Assembly: GCF_002929825.1 (NCBI RefSeq) | Contig: NZ_PJJN01000032.1 | Location: forward strand, 124,001-188,000 | Source of the DNA: Cryobacterium sp. Y29 | Lineage (GTDB): Bacteria > Actinomycetota > Actinomycetes > Actinomycetales > Microbacteriaceae | Direction of reading: 5' to 3' | Length of the DNA stretch: 64,000 bases | Shown: piece by piece, positions 52,277 to 63,707 of the stretch | How the letters are laid out: each line of letters begins with the position of its first letter | Position numbering within the stretch: position 1 is the first letter of the stretch | Program-made: the position numbers and the translations under genes | The notes under the pieces: model-generated | The model's input: the letters and a program-made list of their open reading frames with translations, nothing else | The model's database searches: none | Told to the model about the DNA's origin: nothing

Positions 52277-52759
52277 ATGAATGGACAAAAGCGCGGTCAG
52301 TCGCCCAAGCCGGCCCAGCTCGACGATGTGTCGAAAAAAATCATCGAACAGCTTCAAGCCGACGGGCGACGGTCGTACGCGGAGATCGGCAAAGCCGTCG
52401 GCCTCAGCGAAGCGGCCGTGCGCCAACGGGTCCAGAAACTCACTGACTCCGGTGTCATGCAAGTGGTAGCCGTAACGGACCCGATGCAGCTGGGTTTCTT
52501 CCGTCAGGCCATGATCGGTATTCGTGCCTCGTCCGACACCCGCGTACTCGCCGAGCAGCTCGCCGAGATCGATGCCGTGGACTACGTCGTACTCACAGCC
52601 GGCAGCTTCGACATTCTCGCCGAGGTCGTCTGCGAAGACGACGACCAACTGCTCGAACTACTCAACTCTAAGATCCGCAATCTCGAGGGAGTTCTCTCCA
52701 CCGAGACGTTCGTTTATCTCAAACTCCATAAACAGTTTTATAACTGGGGAACACGGTAA
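52277..52759 (+). CDS. Lrp/AsnC-family transcription regulator
   Basis: 160 residues. N-terminal helix-turn-helix (about 16-60: LDDVSKKIIEQLQADGRRSY, LSEAAVRQRVQKLTDSG) and a C-terminal RAM ligand domain (about 70-150) with GSFDILAEVVCEDDDQL. Such regulators bind amino acids or related amines and commonly sit beside putrescine aminotransferases in actinobacteria. The downstream aminotransferase starts 4 bases after its stop, and the dehydrogenase gene is divergent, so it probably controls both. Confidence 0.93.
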   Translation: MNGQKRGQSPKPAQLDDVSKKIIEQLQADGRRSYAEIGKAVGLSEAAVRQRVQKLTDSGVMQVVAVTDPMQLGFFRQAMIGIRASSDTRVLAEQLAEIDAVDYVVLTAGSFDILAEVVCEDDDQLLELLNSKIRNLEGVLSTETFVYLKLHKQFYNWGTR

Positions 52760-52763
52760 AAAA

Positions 52764-54194
52764 ATGACTCTCACGACGCCCACTCAGACGCCTTTCGCCT
52801 TCAGCGACGCCCACAACGCCGAGCTGCAGCAAAAGGCCAAGGATCACCTCTGGATGCACTTCTCGCGTCAGTCCGTAATGGAATCCGGCGCTGGAGTGCC
52901 CATCATCGTCAAAGGCCATGGACACCACATCTGGGATTCCACGGGTAAGCAGTACATCGACGGCCTCAGCGGCCTGTTCACCGTCAACGCGGGCCACGGA
53001 CGTAAACGCTTGGCCGAAGTAGCTGCCAAGCAGGCCGAGGAACTCGCCTTCTTCCCGATCTGGTCATACGCCCACCCGAACGCAATTGAACTCGCCGATC
53101 GGCTCGCCTCCTATGCTCCCGGCGACCTCAACCGCGTGTTCTACTCCACCGGAGGCGGCGAGGCGGTCGAGACCGCGTTCAAGCTCGCCAAGTATTACTG
53201 GAAGCTGATGGGCCGCCCGACCAAGCACAAGGTCATCTCTCGCAATGTCGCCTACCATGGGACCCCGCAGGGCGCCCTGGCCATCACCGGTATCCCAGCG
53301 ATGAAGGAGATGTTCGAGCCGGTCACCCCCGGTGGTTTCCGCGTTCCCAACACGAACTTCTATCGAGCCGACGAGATGAGCCCCGGCCTCGGCCTCGGTG
53401 ACAACCTCGAAATGTTCGGTCAGTGGGCCGCGAACCGCATCGAGGAAATGATCGAGTTCGAGGGCCCCGAAACCGTCGCCGCCGTCTTCCTCGAGCCGGT
53501 ACAGAACTCCGGCGGCTGCTTCCCGCCGCCCCCCGGCTACTTCAAGCGAGTGCGCGAGATTTGCGACAAGTACGACGTGCTCCTGGTCGCCGACGAGGTC
53601 ATCACCGCGTTCGGTCGCATCGGAAACGTTTTCGCCTCGACGACCTATGACATTCAACCCGACATGATCACCTGTGCCAAGGGCATGACGAGCGGATACT
53701 CGCCAATCGGCGCGACCATCATCAGCGACCGCATCTACGAACCGTTCAAACACGGCGACACGACGTTCTACCACGGCTATACGTTTGGTGGCCACCCGGT
53801 CTCCTCGGCGGTGGCGCTGGCCAACCTCGATATCTTCGAAGAGGAAAAACTCAACGAGAACGTTCGCGAGAATTCACCGCTGTTCCGCAAGGAACTGGAG
53901 AAGTTACTCGACCTGCCCATCGTCGGCGACGTGCGCGGTGACGGGTATTTCTTCGGTATCGAGCTGGTCAAGGACAAGGGCACCAAGGAAACTTTCAACG
54001 ACGAGGAGTCTGAGCGTCTGCTGCGCGGTTACCTGTCGAAGGCGCTGTTCACGGCCGGGCTGTACTGCCGCGCCGATGACCGTGGCGACCCGGTCATCCA
54101 GCTCGCTCCCCCACTGACCGTGGGCCCGAAGGAATTCGCTGAGATGGGAGAGATTCTGCACGGGGTGCTGTCGGAGGCGCCGAAGTACATGTAG
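52764..54194 (+). CDS. Class III aminotransferase, putrescine/omega-amino acid type
   Basis: 476 residues from ATG 4 bases after the Lrp gene. PLP-dependent omega-transaminase: LSGLFTVNAGHGR, STGGGEAVETAFKLAKYYW, LLVADEVITAFGRIG (cofactor Asp) and TCAKGMTSGYSPIGA (PLP Lys). This branch includes SpuC-type putrescine-pyruvate and beta-alanine-pyruvate enzymes and differs from the two GabT proteins. Best guess is putrescine to 4-aminobutanal, the substrate of the divergent dehydrogenase. Its stop is 17 bases from the convergent DUF4192 gene. Confidence 0.9.
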   Translation: MTLTTPTQTPFAFSDAHNAELQQKAKDHLWMHFSRQSVMESGAGVPIIVKGHGHHIWDSTGKQYIDGLSGLFTVNAGHGRKRLAEVAAKQAEELAFFPIWSYAHPNAIELADRLASYAPGDLNRVFYSTGGGEAVETAFKLAKYYWKLMGRPTKHKVISRNVAYHGTPQGALAITGIPAMKEMFEPVTPGGFRVPNTNFYRADEMSPGLGLGDNLEMFGQWAANRIEEMIEFEGPETVAAVFLEPVQNSGGCFPPPPGYFKRVREICDKYDVLLVADEVITAFGRIGNVFASTTYDIQPDMITCAKGMTSGYSPIGATIISDRIYEPFKHGDTTFYHGYTFGGHPVSSAVALANLDIFEEEKLNENVRENSPLFRKELEKLLDLPIVGDVRGDGYFFGIELVKDKGTKETFNDEESERLLRGYLSKALFTAGLYCRADDRGDPVIQLAPPLTVGPKEFAEMGEILHGVLSEAPKYM

Positions 54195-54211
54195 CTGACG
54201 GCGAACAGGGT

Positions 54212-55504
54212 TCAGCGACCGGCTTCACGCGCGTCGAAGTCTTCACCCCAGTTTTGATCAAAGTCGTCGTCGAGTTCGTAGCCCTCGCTCTTTTCATCCT
54301 CGTCGTCATTATCCTTGTCATCGTCTTGCGGGACCGCAAACGCCCACTCCGGCAGGTGCCCCGAATCGAGCAGGAGTTTCAGCAGGATCGCCATGCTGTA
54401 CTGCGACTCGATGGCAAGAGCTTGGTCCACGAAGAATCCGGCTACGGACCCGCTGCCGAGTGCCCACGACAGCCAAGCCAGCATGCAGAGCGGCGCCGGT
54501 CTGGCCGATCGAGGCGCCATAGCAACGACGGTGCGTAGCAGGGTGATCGCGACACGGATCCGGTCGATGTCGGGCCGTTCGCGCTGCAGGCCGAGCATGA
54601 TGTCGCCGGTGTGCTCGGCGGTCGGGTCACCGATGTCGATCTCCTCGGCTACGAGGTCGTCGAGGCTTCGCCCGGTCTCGTGCTGGAGCCGAGCGTACCG
54701 CCCGTTGATAGCGTGGGCGCGCACCCCTTCATCGCGCCCAAAGGCGAACTGCACCATGATCTGATCGCGGTTGGGCGGGGACTGCACGAGCACGAGAAGC
54801 GCGGCGACGTTTTCCTCGGTGGGCGGATTCGGCCAGGTGAGTGCTTCCTCGGCGATCACTACCGGGTCGAGTGCAACGCCGAGGGCGTCGAACAGTGGTG
54901 GAGAGTTCTCGGCGCGCGCGAGCAGGTGGCGGTACCGCCGGTAGATCCGGGCCAGGCGTTCCTGGGTCGCCGGGTTGACACCGACCGGGTCGGCGCCGTT
55001 CTGTAGGGTGCCGAGCGGGCGTACGATCTTGGTCCCCGACTCCTCGTTCGCCGCCGTGTTCACCGGTGACTCGGCAATATCGTTGAGTGGATGCCCGCCA
55101 GCGGGGCACGTGGGATCGAGGTAACTTCCCCACGCATCCGCTGCCACGCATAGGGAATCGCGCAGCAGAAAACCGCTCCATTCGAGTCGCCGGTTTAAAA
55201 TCTCGGCAAACTGTTCGCGCGGGATACCAACGGTATTGATAAAGGAATCATCGGTGTAGATGACCGGAACGACGGCGTCTACTCCGGGAATCTTGCACAG
55301 CATCCCGGCGAGGGTCGTCGCGATGCGTGTGTACACCTTGTGGGGTAAGTCGTCGTTCGGCAGGTTGAAACGCAGCGCGCCGCAGGTGCGGTTGCCACGA
55401 AACGCCACGAGCACGGCGCTGGTCTCGGGAGCAAAACCGAGCAGCTGGGGAACGAGTGCCAGAAAGTCCTGGGCCTTCTGGGCTTTGACAATGGTGGGAT
55501 GCAT
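54212..55504 (-). CDS. DUF4192 domain protein
   Basis: 430 residues. The DUF4192 family is confined mainly to actinobacteria and has no known function. Hallmarks: DFLALVPQLLGF, SAVLVAFRGNRTCGALRFNLP at the start, and DALGVALDP and ARLQ segments later. The C-terminal 45 residues are very acidic (DDDKDNDDEDEKSEGYELDD), which could bind metals or basic proteins. I take ATG at 55504 because homology begins there; a frame extending 40 codons upstream is rich in Ser/Gly/Pro and unlikely. An inverted repeat CGAATC-7-GATTCG lies about 45-65 bases upstream. Confidence 0.85.
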   Translation of the reverse strand: MHPTIVKAQKAQDFLALVPQLLGFAPETSAVLVAFRGNRTCGALRFNLPNDDLPHKVYTRIATTLAGMLCKIPGVDAVVPVIYTDDSFINTVGIPREQFAEILNRRLEWSGFLLRDSLCVAADAWGSYLDPTCPAGGHPLNDIAESPVNTAANEESGTKIVRPLGTLQNGADPVGVNPATQERLARIYRRYRHLLARAENSPPLFDALGVALDPVVIAEEALTWPNPPTEENVAALLVLVQSPPNRDQIMVQFAFGRDEGVRAHAINGRYARLQHETGRSLDDLVAEEIDIGDPTAEHTGDIMLGLQRERPDIDRIRVAITLLRTVVAMAPRSARPAPLCMLAWLSWALGSGSVAGFFVDQALAIESQYSMAILLKLLLDSGHLPEWAFAVPQDDDKDNDDEDEKSEGYELDDDFDQNWGEDFDAREAGR

Positions 55505-55700
55505 GCTGCCACTGTGCCCGCCTGCCGCGCCCCGGATCTGCGCCCCAGGCGAATCTGGGTTTGATTCGGATAGACGACCCGTTGGGGAGGAGGCGATCGA
55601 TTGGGCCAGGTGAAAGACAATCACCCCCAGCAGCGGCTGTCAGTGCGGACGCAGGTGACGCACGAGCAAGACTGCAGCACGAATTTCTCCTCGGGTGAGG

Positions 55701-56663
55701 TCAGGCGAAAAGGTTGGAAATGTAGGCAACCTCGTCAGCCGACGGCTGCCAGGACGTCGCGGCATTCGCGTTTTGAACGATTTGCTCGGGCCTGGTAGCG
55801 CCGGCGATGACGCTGGTCAGTCCCGGCTGCGCCAGCAACCACGCGAACGTCGAGGTCAGCATACTCACCCCGCGCGCATCACACCATTGCTGATACTGCT
55901 CAATCGCGTCCCACGGGGCATCGTCGGCGAGATGGCGCCTGATCATCATGATGCGGCTGTCGGCTGGCCCTCCCGTGCGCGAGAACTTGCCGGTGAACAG
56001 GCCGTTGTAGAGCGGGAAGAAGGGCAGAAACCCGAGACCGTAGGCGTTCACAGCCGGCAGCACCTCGTCTTCGACATCACGCACGAGCAGGCTGTATTCG
56101 TTCTGGCTGGAGATGAACGCGGGGTGACCGTTCATCCGGGCGGTGAACTCGGCTTCGGCGATCTGCCATCCGGCTAGGTTGGAGTGACCGATGTAACGAA
56201 TCTTGCCCTCGGTAATGAGGTCGTGCAGGGTTGACAGGGTCTCTTCGATCGGTGTCGACGGGTCGGGAACGTGCAGCTGGTATAGGTCGATCCAGTCGGT
56301 CTGCAGCCGACGGAGGGACGCCTCGACGGCCAAGCGGATGTACCGGCGTGAGCCCCGCGCGCCCCAGTCCGGACCGTTCGACCCACCCATGTCCATGCCG
56401 AATTTCGAAGCCAGCACGATTTGGTCGCGCTTGCCGCTCAGCGAGTGTCCCATGAGCGTTTCGCTCAATCCTCGCTCCGCACCGTAAATATCGGCGGTGT
56501 CGAAGAGCGTCACCCCTGCTTCGATAGCGGCGTCGATCACCGCCGTCGTGCCTTTCTGACTCTCTGATGCGGTCCCGGCGCGACCAAAATTGTTGCACCC
56601 GAGCCCGATCGTCGAGACAGTCAGCCCGGAGGAGCCAAGTCTGCGATATTCAATTTGAGCCAT
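55701..56663 (-). CDS. Aldo/keto reductase
   Basis: 320 residues. NADPH-dependent oxidoreductase with a TIM-barrel fold. Catalytic tetrad region: FDTADIYGAERG (Asp, Tyr), LASKFG (Lys) and the Y-QLHVPDPSTP strand (His). IGHSNLAGWQ is the conserved strand following. It resembles the actinobacterial AKR group with unknown carbonyl substrates. The ATG at 56663 is supported by TAGTCT 6 bases upstream. Divergent from ogt; a 31-base inverted-repeat element lies between. Confidence 0.92.
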   Translation of the reverse strand: MAQIEYRRLGSSGLTVSTIGLGCNNFGRAGTASESQKGTTAVIDAAIEAGVTLFDTADIYGAERGLSETLMGHSLSGKRDQIVLASKFGMDMGGSNGPDWGARGSRRYIRLAVEASLRRLQTDWIDLYQLHVPDPSTPIEETLSTLHDLITEGKIRYIGHSNLAGWQIAEAEFTARMNGHPAFISSQNEYSLLVRDVEDEVLPAVNAYGLGFLPFFPLYNGLFTGKFSRTGGPADSRIMMIRRHLADDAPWDAIEQYQQWCDARGVSMLTSTFAWLLAQPGLTSVIAGATRPEQIVQNANAATSWQPSADEVAYISNLFA

Positions 56664-56669
56664 CACTAC

Positions 56670-56675
56670 AGACTA
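56670..56675 (-). promoter_or_regulatory. Predicted leaderless -10 box of the aldo/keto reductase gene
   Basis: TAGTCT, then 6 bases, then ATG at 56663. Confidence 0.6.
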
Positions 56676-56692
56676 GGGGCGCAGCCATCTCC

Positions 56693-56723
56693 TGCACAGG
56701 CGCGCGTGCCGGGCACCTGTGCA
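56693..56723. repeat. Inverted repeat between the aldo/keto reductase and ogt genes
   Basis: TGCACAGG, 15-base GC-rich centre, CCTGTGCA, with perfect 8-base arms. Possible operator for one or both divergent genes. Confidence 0.5.
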
Positions 56724-56764
56724 CCCCCGTCTGAAACCCGCGAGGTCTCGGCCGAAGCGAGGGC

Positions 56765-56770
56765 TACAGT
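56765..56770 (+). promoter_or_regulatory. Predicted leaderless -10 box of ogt
   Basis: TACAGT, then 6 bases, then ATG at 56777. Confidence 0.6.
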
Positions 56771-56776
56771 CGAATC

Positions 56777-57304
56777 ATGGACAGCATCCCGGCGCACGTC
56801 GCCCAGCACCCCACAACGACAAACGCGCTCCTCCGCCTCCTCAGCCCCGTCGGTCGGCTGGAACTCACCGCCGACGATGAGGGCATCCTCTCTCTTTCCA
56901 TCGAAACCGACGGTCAACTACCGCTCGACGCGACCGCGGAAACGCCCTCTCCCGTGCTGAGACGGGCGGCCGAACAGCTCGACGAGTACTTCGCCGGAAC
57001 GCGGCAGTCGTTTGATCTTCCCGTACACCTCACGCGCGGCACCGAGTTTCAGCGCAGCGTGTGGGCTCGGCTGGCCAGCCTCAACTTCGGCGATGTCATC
57101 TCTTACGGGGCGCTCGGCACTGACGTCGGCCGGCCGGGTTCGGCCCGCGCCATCGGCGGGGCCGTCGGCGCCAATCCGGTGCCGATCATCATCGGCTGTC
57201 ACCGCGTACTCGCGACGAGCGGGCAGATCACCGGCTACAGCGCCGGGCAGGGCATCCCCACCAAAGCTTGGCTGCTCAACCACGAGGGCATCGCGCACCG
57301 GTAG
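56777..57304 (+). CDS. ogt: Methylated-DNA--protein-cysteine methyltransferase
   Basis: 175 residues. Suicide repair of O6-methylguanine. The acceptor cysteine lies in IIIGCHRV; the residue before it is Gly where the family nearly always has Pro (PCHRV). ISYGALGTDVGRPGSARAIG is the DNA-binding helix-turn-helix with the arginine finger, and SAGQGIPTKAWLLNHEG the C-terminal block. No Ada-type regulatory domain. Activity is likely, but the Pro to Gly change beside the nucleophile is worth noting. Confidence 0.92.
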   Translation: MDSIPAHVAQHPTTTNALLRLLSPVGRLELTADDEGILSLSIETDGQLPLDATAETPSPVLRRAAEQLDEYFAGTRQSFDLPVHLTRGTEFQRSVWARLASLNFGDVISYGALGTDVGRPGSARAIGGAVGANPVPIIIGCHRVLATSGQITGYSAGQGIPTKAWLLNHEGIAHR

Positions 57305-57326
57305 CTGGGCAGCATGACCGTGAAAC

Positions 57327-58370
57327 TCAGCGACGCCCCAATGGCAGCAGGCCGAGGGCCCGCACTGCGTCTCGTTCCTCCACGAGCTCTGCAACAGATG
57401 CCGCGATTCGACTGCGCGAGAATTCGTTCTGCTGCAACCCGTTCACGATGCGCCAATTCCCGTCAACCGATCGCACCGGGAAAGAGCACACCAAGCCAGG
57501 TGGAACATCGTAGGAGCCATCGGAAACGACCCCGGCGCTGGTCCAGTCGACGCCGTGGCCGGTGACCCAGTCGCCCACATGATCGATGGCTGCGTTGGCG
57601 GCGGAAGCGACCGAGGAGCCTCCCCGCACGGCAATAATCTCGGACCCACGCTGGGCGACTCTCGGGATGAAGGTCTGCGCCAGCCACTGCTCGTCGACGA
57701 GATCGCGAACCGCTCGGCCCTCTGCGGTGGCGTGGAAGATATCCGGGTACTGACTGGCCGAATGGTTTCCCCACACGGTCAGCCCGTGAATCGCCCCTAC
57801 TGAGACGTCCAGGTGGCTGGCCAATTGCCCGACGGCCCGGTTGTGGTCAAGCCGGGTCATGGCAGTGAAGCGGTCACTCGGCACATCCGGCGCGTGAGCG
57901 GCGGCGATGAGGGCATTTGTATTGGCTGGATTGCCCACCACCAACACGCGCACGTCATCGGCTGCGCCCGCATTGATGGCTGCCCCCTGGGGTGCGAAAA
58001 TGCGGCCGTTGGCCCCCAGCAGATCGGCACGTTCCATCCCCGGCCCACGCGGGCGAGATCCAACGAGTAGGGCGATATTCACCCCGTCGAATGCGACTGT
58101 GGGGTCATCGGTGACCGTCACACCGCGCAGCAGGCCGAAGGCACAGTCCTCGAGCTCGAGCGCAGTGCCTTCAGCTGCTTTCACCCCCTGGGGTATCTCC
58201 AGCAAGGTGAGACGGATCGGCGTCATCGGCCCCAGCAGCGCGCCGGCGGCAATGCGAAAGAGCAAGGCATAACCGATCTGCCCGCCTGCCCCGGTGACGG
58301 TCACATTGACCGGTTGCCGAAGGATGGGAACATTGACCGCTGCGGGGAAGGTGCTGGTGTCTGTACTCAC
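57327..58370 (-). CDS. mdh: Malate dehydrogenase
   Basis: 347 residues. NAD-dependent oxidation of malate in the TCA cycle, of the cytosolic-MDH-like type common in actinobacteria. Cofactor loop [19 protein letters not shown], substrate loop [16 protein letters not shown] with its arginines, MTRLDHNRA, and the catalytic histidine in [12 protein letters not shown]. The GTG overlaps the yaaA stop (GTGA), so it is coupled to yaaA and the distal atp genes. Length is 15-20 residues above the usual because of an N-terminal extension. Confidence 0.95.
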   Translation of the reverse strand: MSTDTSTFPAAVNVPILRQPVNVTVTGAGGQIGYALLFRIAAGALLGPMTPIRLTLLEIPQGVKAAEGTALELEDCAFGLLRGVTVTDDPTVAFDGVNIALLVGSRPRGPGMERADLLGANGRIFAPQGAAINAGAADDVRVLVVGNPANTNALIAAAHAPDVPSDRFTAMTRLDHNRAVGQLASHLDVSVGAIHGLTVWGNHSASQYPDIFHATAEGRAVRDLVDEQWLAQTFIPRVAQRGSEIIAVRGGSSVASAANAAIDHVGDWVTGHGVDWTSAGVVSDGSYDVPPGLVCSFPVRSVDGNWRIVNGLQQNEFSRSRIAASVAELVEERDAVRALGLLPLGRR

Positions 58371-59194
58371 GCACCCAGCCTAGCCCCGGTAAAGATCGTC
58401 GATGAGGCTGCGCGTCCCGGGGCGGCGAGGTGCTGCTCAACGACGAGCTCGAGTTCGCCGGGTGCTCCATGGCCGAGTCGAATTCCGACCGATTGCGCCC
58501 AGTGGATAAGTTCGGCCGCGCTCGTGAAATTGTGTTCGTGTTCGAGCAGAGCCCGGGTGAACTCACCCTTCGACTTCTTATTGAAGTGGTTCAGGGCACG
58601 CTTCTGACCGTCTGCGCCGTCGGAGACCACCCGCAGGTAGAGTGAGTCCGCCCGCACGGGTCGGGCGCCGAGGCCAACATAGGCCTCGGACCTCAGGTCG
58701 AGCAGCAGTCCTTCGGTCCGGCCGAGGAGCCGCTGAATATCGCTGCTCCAGTGCTGTTTGAGAGTGTGGTTGGCCAGCGTGACGCCCGGAACGCGCGAAT
58801 CGTGGGACAGCCGGTAGGCCGGTATCGGATCAAGTGCCGCGAGCGGCCCGAGCAGCGCGGAGTGTACGACCAGGTGAGCGTGAGCGAACTCGCGCTGCGA
58901 ACCTGCGAGGGTGGCAGCATCCAGACCGTCGAAGAGCACCCCGGTATAGCGATCCATTACCGCCAGGGTCGCAGATTCAAGCAACTCCCGGTTGCGGTCA
59001 ATCTCGAACAGCTGTGTGCGGCCCAGTTTGAGGGCGGTGCGGGCAGCTTCGGGATGCCGTGTCAGCGCTACGAGCGCCCGCGCTAGCGCCCGACGCTTCA
59101 CGTTCAGGGTCGGGTAGGCCAGTTTTTCCCAGTCCAGGGGTACAGCTTCGCCGCCGGAGCGTTTCGTCTCCGACGGCGGAAGCAGTATCAGCAC
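58367..59194 (-). CDS. yaaA: Peroxide-stress protein YaaA (UPF0246)
   Basis: 275 residues. YaaA-family proteins limit peroxide damage, apparently by binding DNA or lowering free iron. The start [12 protein letters not shown] is the family hallmark (SETK), followed by [26 protein letters not shown] and the C-terminal [19 protein letters not shown] at 59194 directly begins the conserved block, 16 bases after atpC. Overlaps mdh by 4 bases. Confidence 0.92.
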   Translation of the reverse strand: MLILLPPSETKRSGGEAVPLDWEKLAYPTLNVKRRALARALVALTRHPEAARTALKLGRTQLFEIDRNRELLESATLAVMDRYTGVLFDGLDAATLAGSQREFAHAHLVVHSALLGPLAALDPIPAYRLSHDSRVPGVTLANHTLKQHWSSDIQRLLGRTEGLLLDLRSEAYVGLGARPVRADSLYLRVVSDGADGQKRALNHFNKKSKGEFTRALLEHEHNFTSAAELIHWAQSVGIRLGHGAPGELELVVEQHLAAPGRAASSTIFTGARLGA

Positions 59195-59210
59195 TGGTGT
59201 GTCAGACGGG

Positions 59211-59483
59211 CTATTTGGAACCCACGAGTTCAGCCTTGCGGGCCACGATGGTGATCGTGTCATTGTCGACCGACAAGAATCCATCTTCAGCCTGGGCCAG
59301 AACCTTGGAGCCGTCTGGCAGGGTGAGACGCACGTCACCCGCGGCCAGGATCGCCAGCATCGGCTCGTGACCGGCCAGGATGCCGATTTCGCCCTCGACG
59401 GTCTTGGCGACAACCATGGTCACCTCGCCGGCCCACACCTGCTGGTCGGCCGAAACGACGCTGACGGACAGCGACTTCGCCAT
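59211..59483 (-). CDS. atpC: ATP synthase F1 epsilon subunit, short form
   Basis: 90 residues. Only the N-terminal beta-sandwich is present (SLSVSVVSADQQVWAGEV, GEIGILAGHEPMLAIL). The C-terminal two-helix domain, about 40 residues in typical epsilon subunits, is missing. That domain inhibits ATP hydrolysis in other bacteria, so this enzyme must be controlled otherwise. The ATG at 59483 is 2 bases after the atpD stop. Short epsilon subunits occur in related actinobacteria, so this is not decay. Confidence 0.94.
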   Translation of the reverse strand: MAKSLSVSVVSADQQVWAGEVTMVVAKTVEGEIGILAGHEPMLAILAAGDVRLTLPDGSKVLAQAEDGFLSVDNDTITIVARKAELVGSK

Positions 59484-59485
59484 GC

Positions 59486-60982
<1,497 letters not shown>

Positions 60983-61885
60983 CTACTTCTTAGCGGATGA
61001 GAGCGCGTCGGCTCCACCCACGATCTCGGAAATCTGCTGGGTAATCTCGGACTGGCGCGCGTTGTTCGACAGGCGTGTGTAGTCCGTAATCAACTTGTCG
61101 GCATTGTCGCTGGCCGACTTCATCGCCTTCTGACGACTCGCGTGCTCCGACGCCGCCGACTGCAACATAGCGTTGAACAGACGACTCTCGATATATACCG
61201 GGAGGAGGCTGTCGAGAACGGTTTCCACGTCGGGTTCGAACTCGTAAAGCGGAAGGACCTTGTTGTCGCCGGGTTCTTCCACTCCCTCAACGACCTCGAG
61301 GGGAAGCAGCCGAACGACTTCGGGCACCTGGGTGACCATGCTGACGAAACGGTTGTACACGATGTGGATCTCGTCGACGCCACCATCGGAATAGTCCGTC
61401 AGGAACGTTTCCAGAAGGGCCTCGCCGATTTCCTTGGCTGTTTCGAACTGCGGCTGGTCGGTTCCGCCCGTCCAAATTCGCTCCGAAGCGCGGTTTCGAA
61501 AGTTGAAGTACGCGATGGCCTTTCGGCCCACCAGGAAATAGACGATCTCTTTACCCTGGCCGCGGAGCAGTTCACTCAACGACTCCGCTTCCCGCAGTAC
61601 CTGCGAGCTGAAGGCACCGGCCAAGCCGCGGTCGGACGCGAAGATGACGACCGCTGCACGCTCGATCTTCTCGGGCTCCGTTGTGAGTACGTGCTCGACG
61701 TTCGAGTACGTGGCTACCGCTGAAACGGCACGCGTTACCGCGCGCGAGTACGGGGTTGACGCAGCTACTCGCGCCTGCGCTTTCTGGATGCGCGAGGCGG
61801 AGATCAGCTCCATGGCCCGAGTGATCTTCTTGGTCGTCTGGGCAGACTTGATCTTCTGCCGGTAGACCCGAAGTTGCGCTCCCAT
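60983..61885 (-). CDS. atpG: ATP synthase F1 gamma subunit
   Basis: 300 residues. Rotating central stalk. [37 protein letters not shown] at the N-terminal helix and [17 protein letters not shown] at the C-terminal helix are the family ends. Separated from atpA by 82 bases with repeats, a larger gap than between the other atp genes here. Confidence 0.97.
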   Translation of the reverse strand: MGAQLRVYRQKIKSAQTTKKITRAMELISASRIQKAQARVAASTPYSRAVTRAVSAVATYSNVEHVLTTEPEKIERAAVVIFASDRGLAGAFSSQVLREAESLSELLRGQGKEIVYFLVGRKAIAYFNFRNRASERIWTGGTDQPQFETAKEIGEALLETFLTDYSDGGVDEIHIVYNRFVSMVTQVPEVVRLLPLEVVEGVEEPGDNKVLPLYEFEPDVETVLDSLLPVYIESRLFNAMLQSAASEHASRQKAMKSASDNADKLITDYTRLSNNARQSEITQQISEIVGGADALSSAKK

Positions 61886-61915
61886 GTGTCTGCTTCCTTG
61901 TCTTTCAGTTTGTCG

Positions 61916-61965
61916 TCGTCAGTGTTACAGCATCGTCAGTGTTACTGCCTCGTCGAAATCGACGA
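61916..61965. repeat. Direct and inverted repeats in the atpA-atpG spacer
   Basis: TCGTCAGTGTTAC occurs twice (61916-61928 and 61933-61945). An inverted repeat TCGTCGA-AA-TCGACGA follows at 61950-61965, just after the atpA stop in transcription order. It could form a small hairpin influencing RNA processing between atpA and atpG. Confidence 0.6.
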
Positions 61966-61967
61966 AA

Positions 61968-63605
<1,638 letters not shown>

Positions 63606-63707
63606 CATCTTCCCTTTTCTGTACGGCTGTACAGGTTTTGTCTGTTCGAGGACGCTGCCGCCCTGAGTCATCTGGTACTGCTGGGTTTATGGTGTCACGG
63701 AAGTGAC

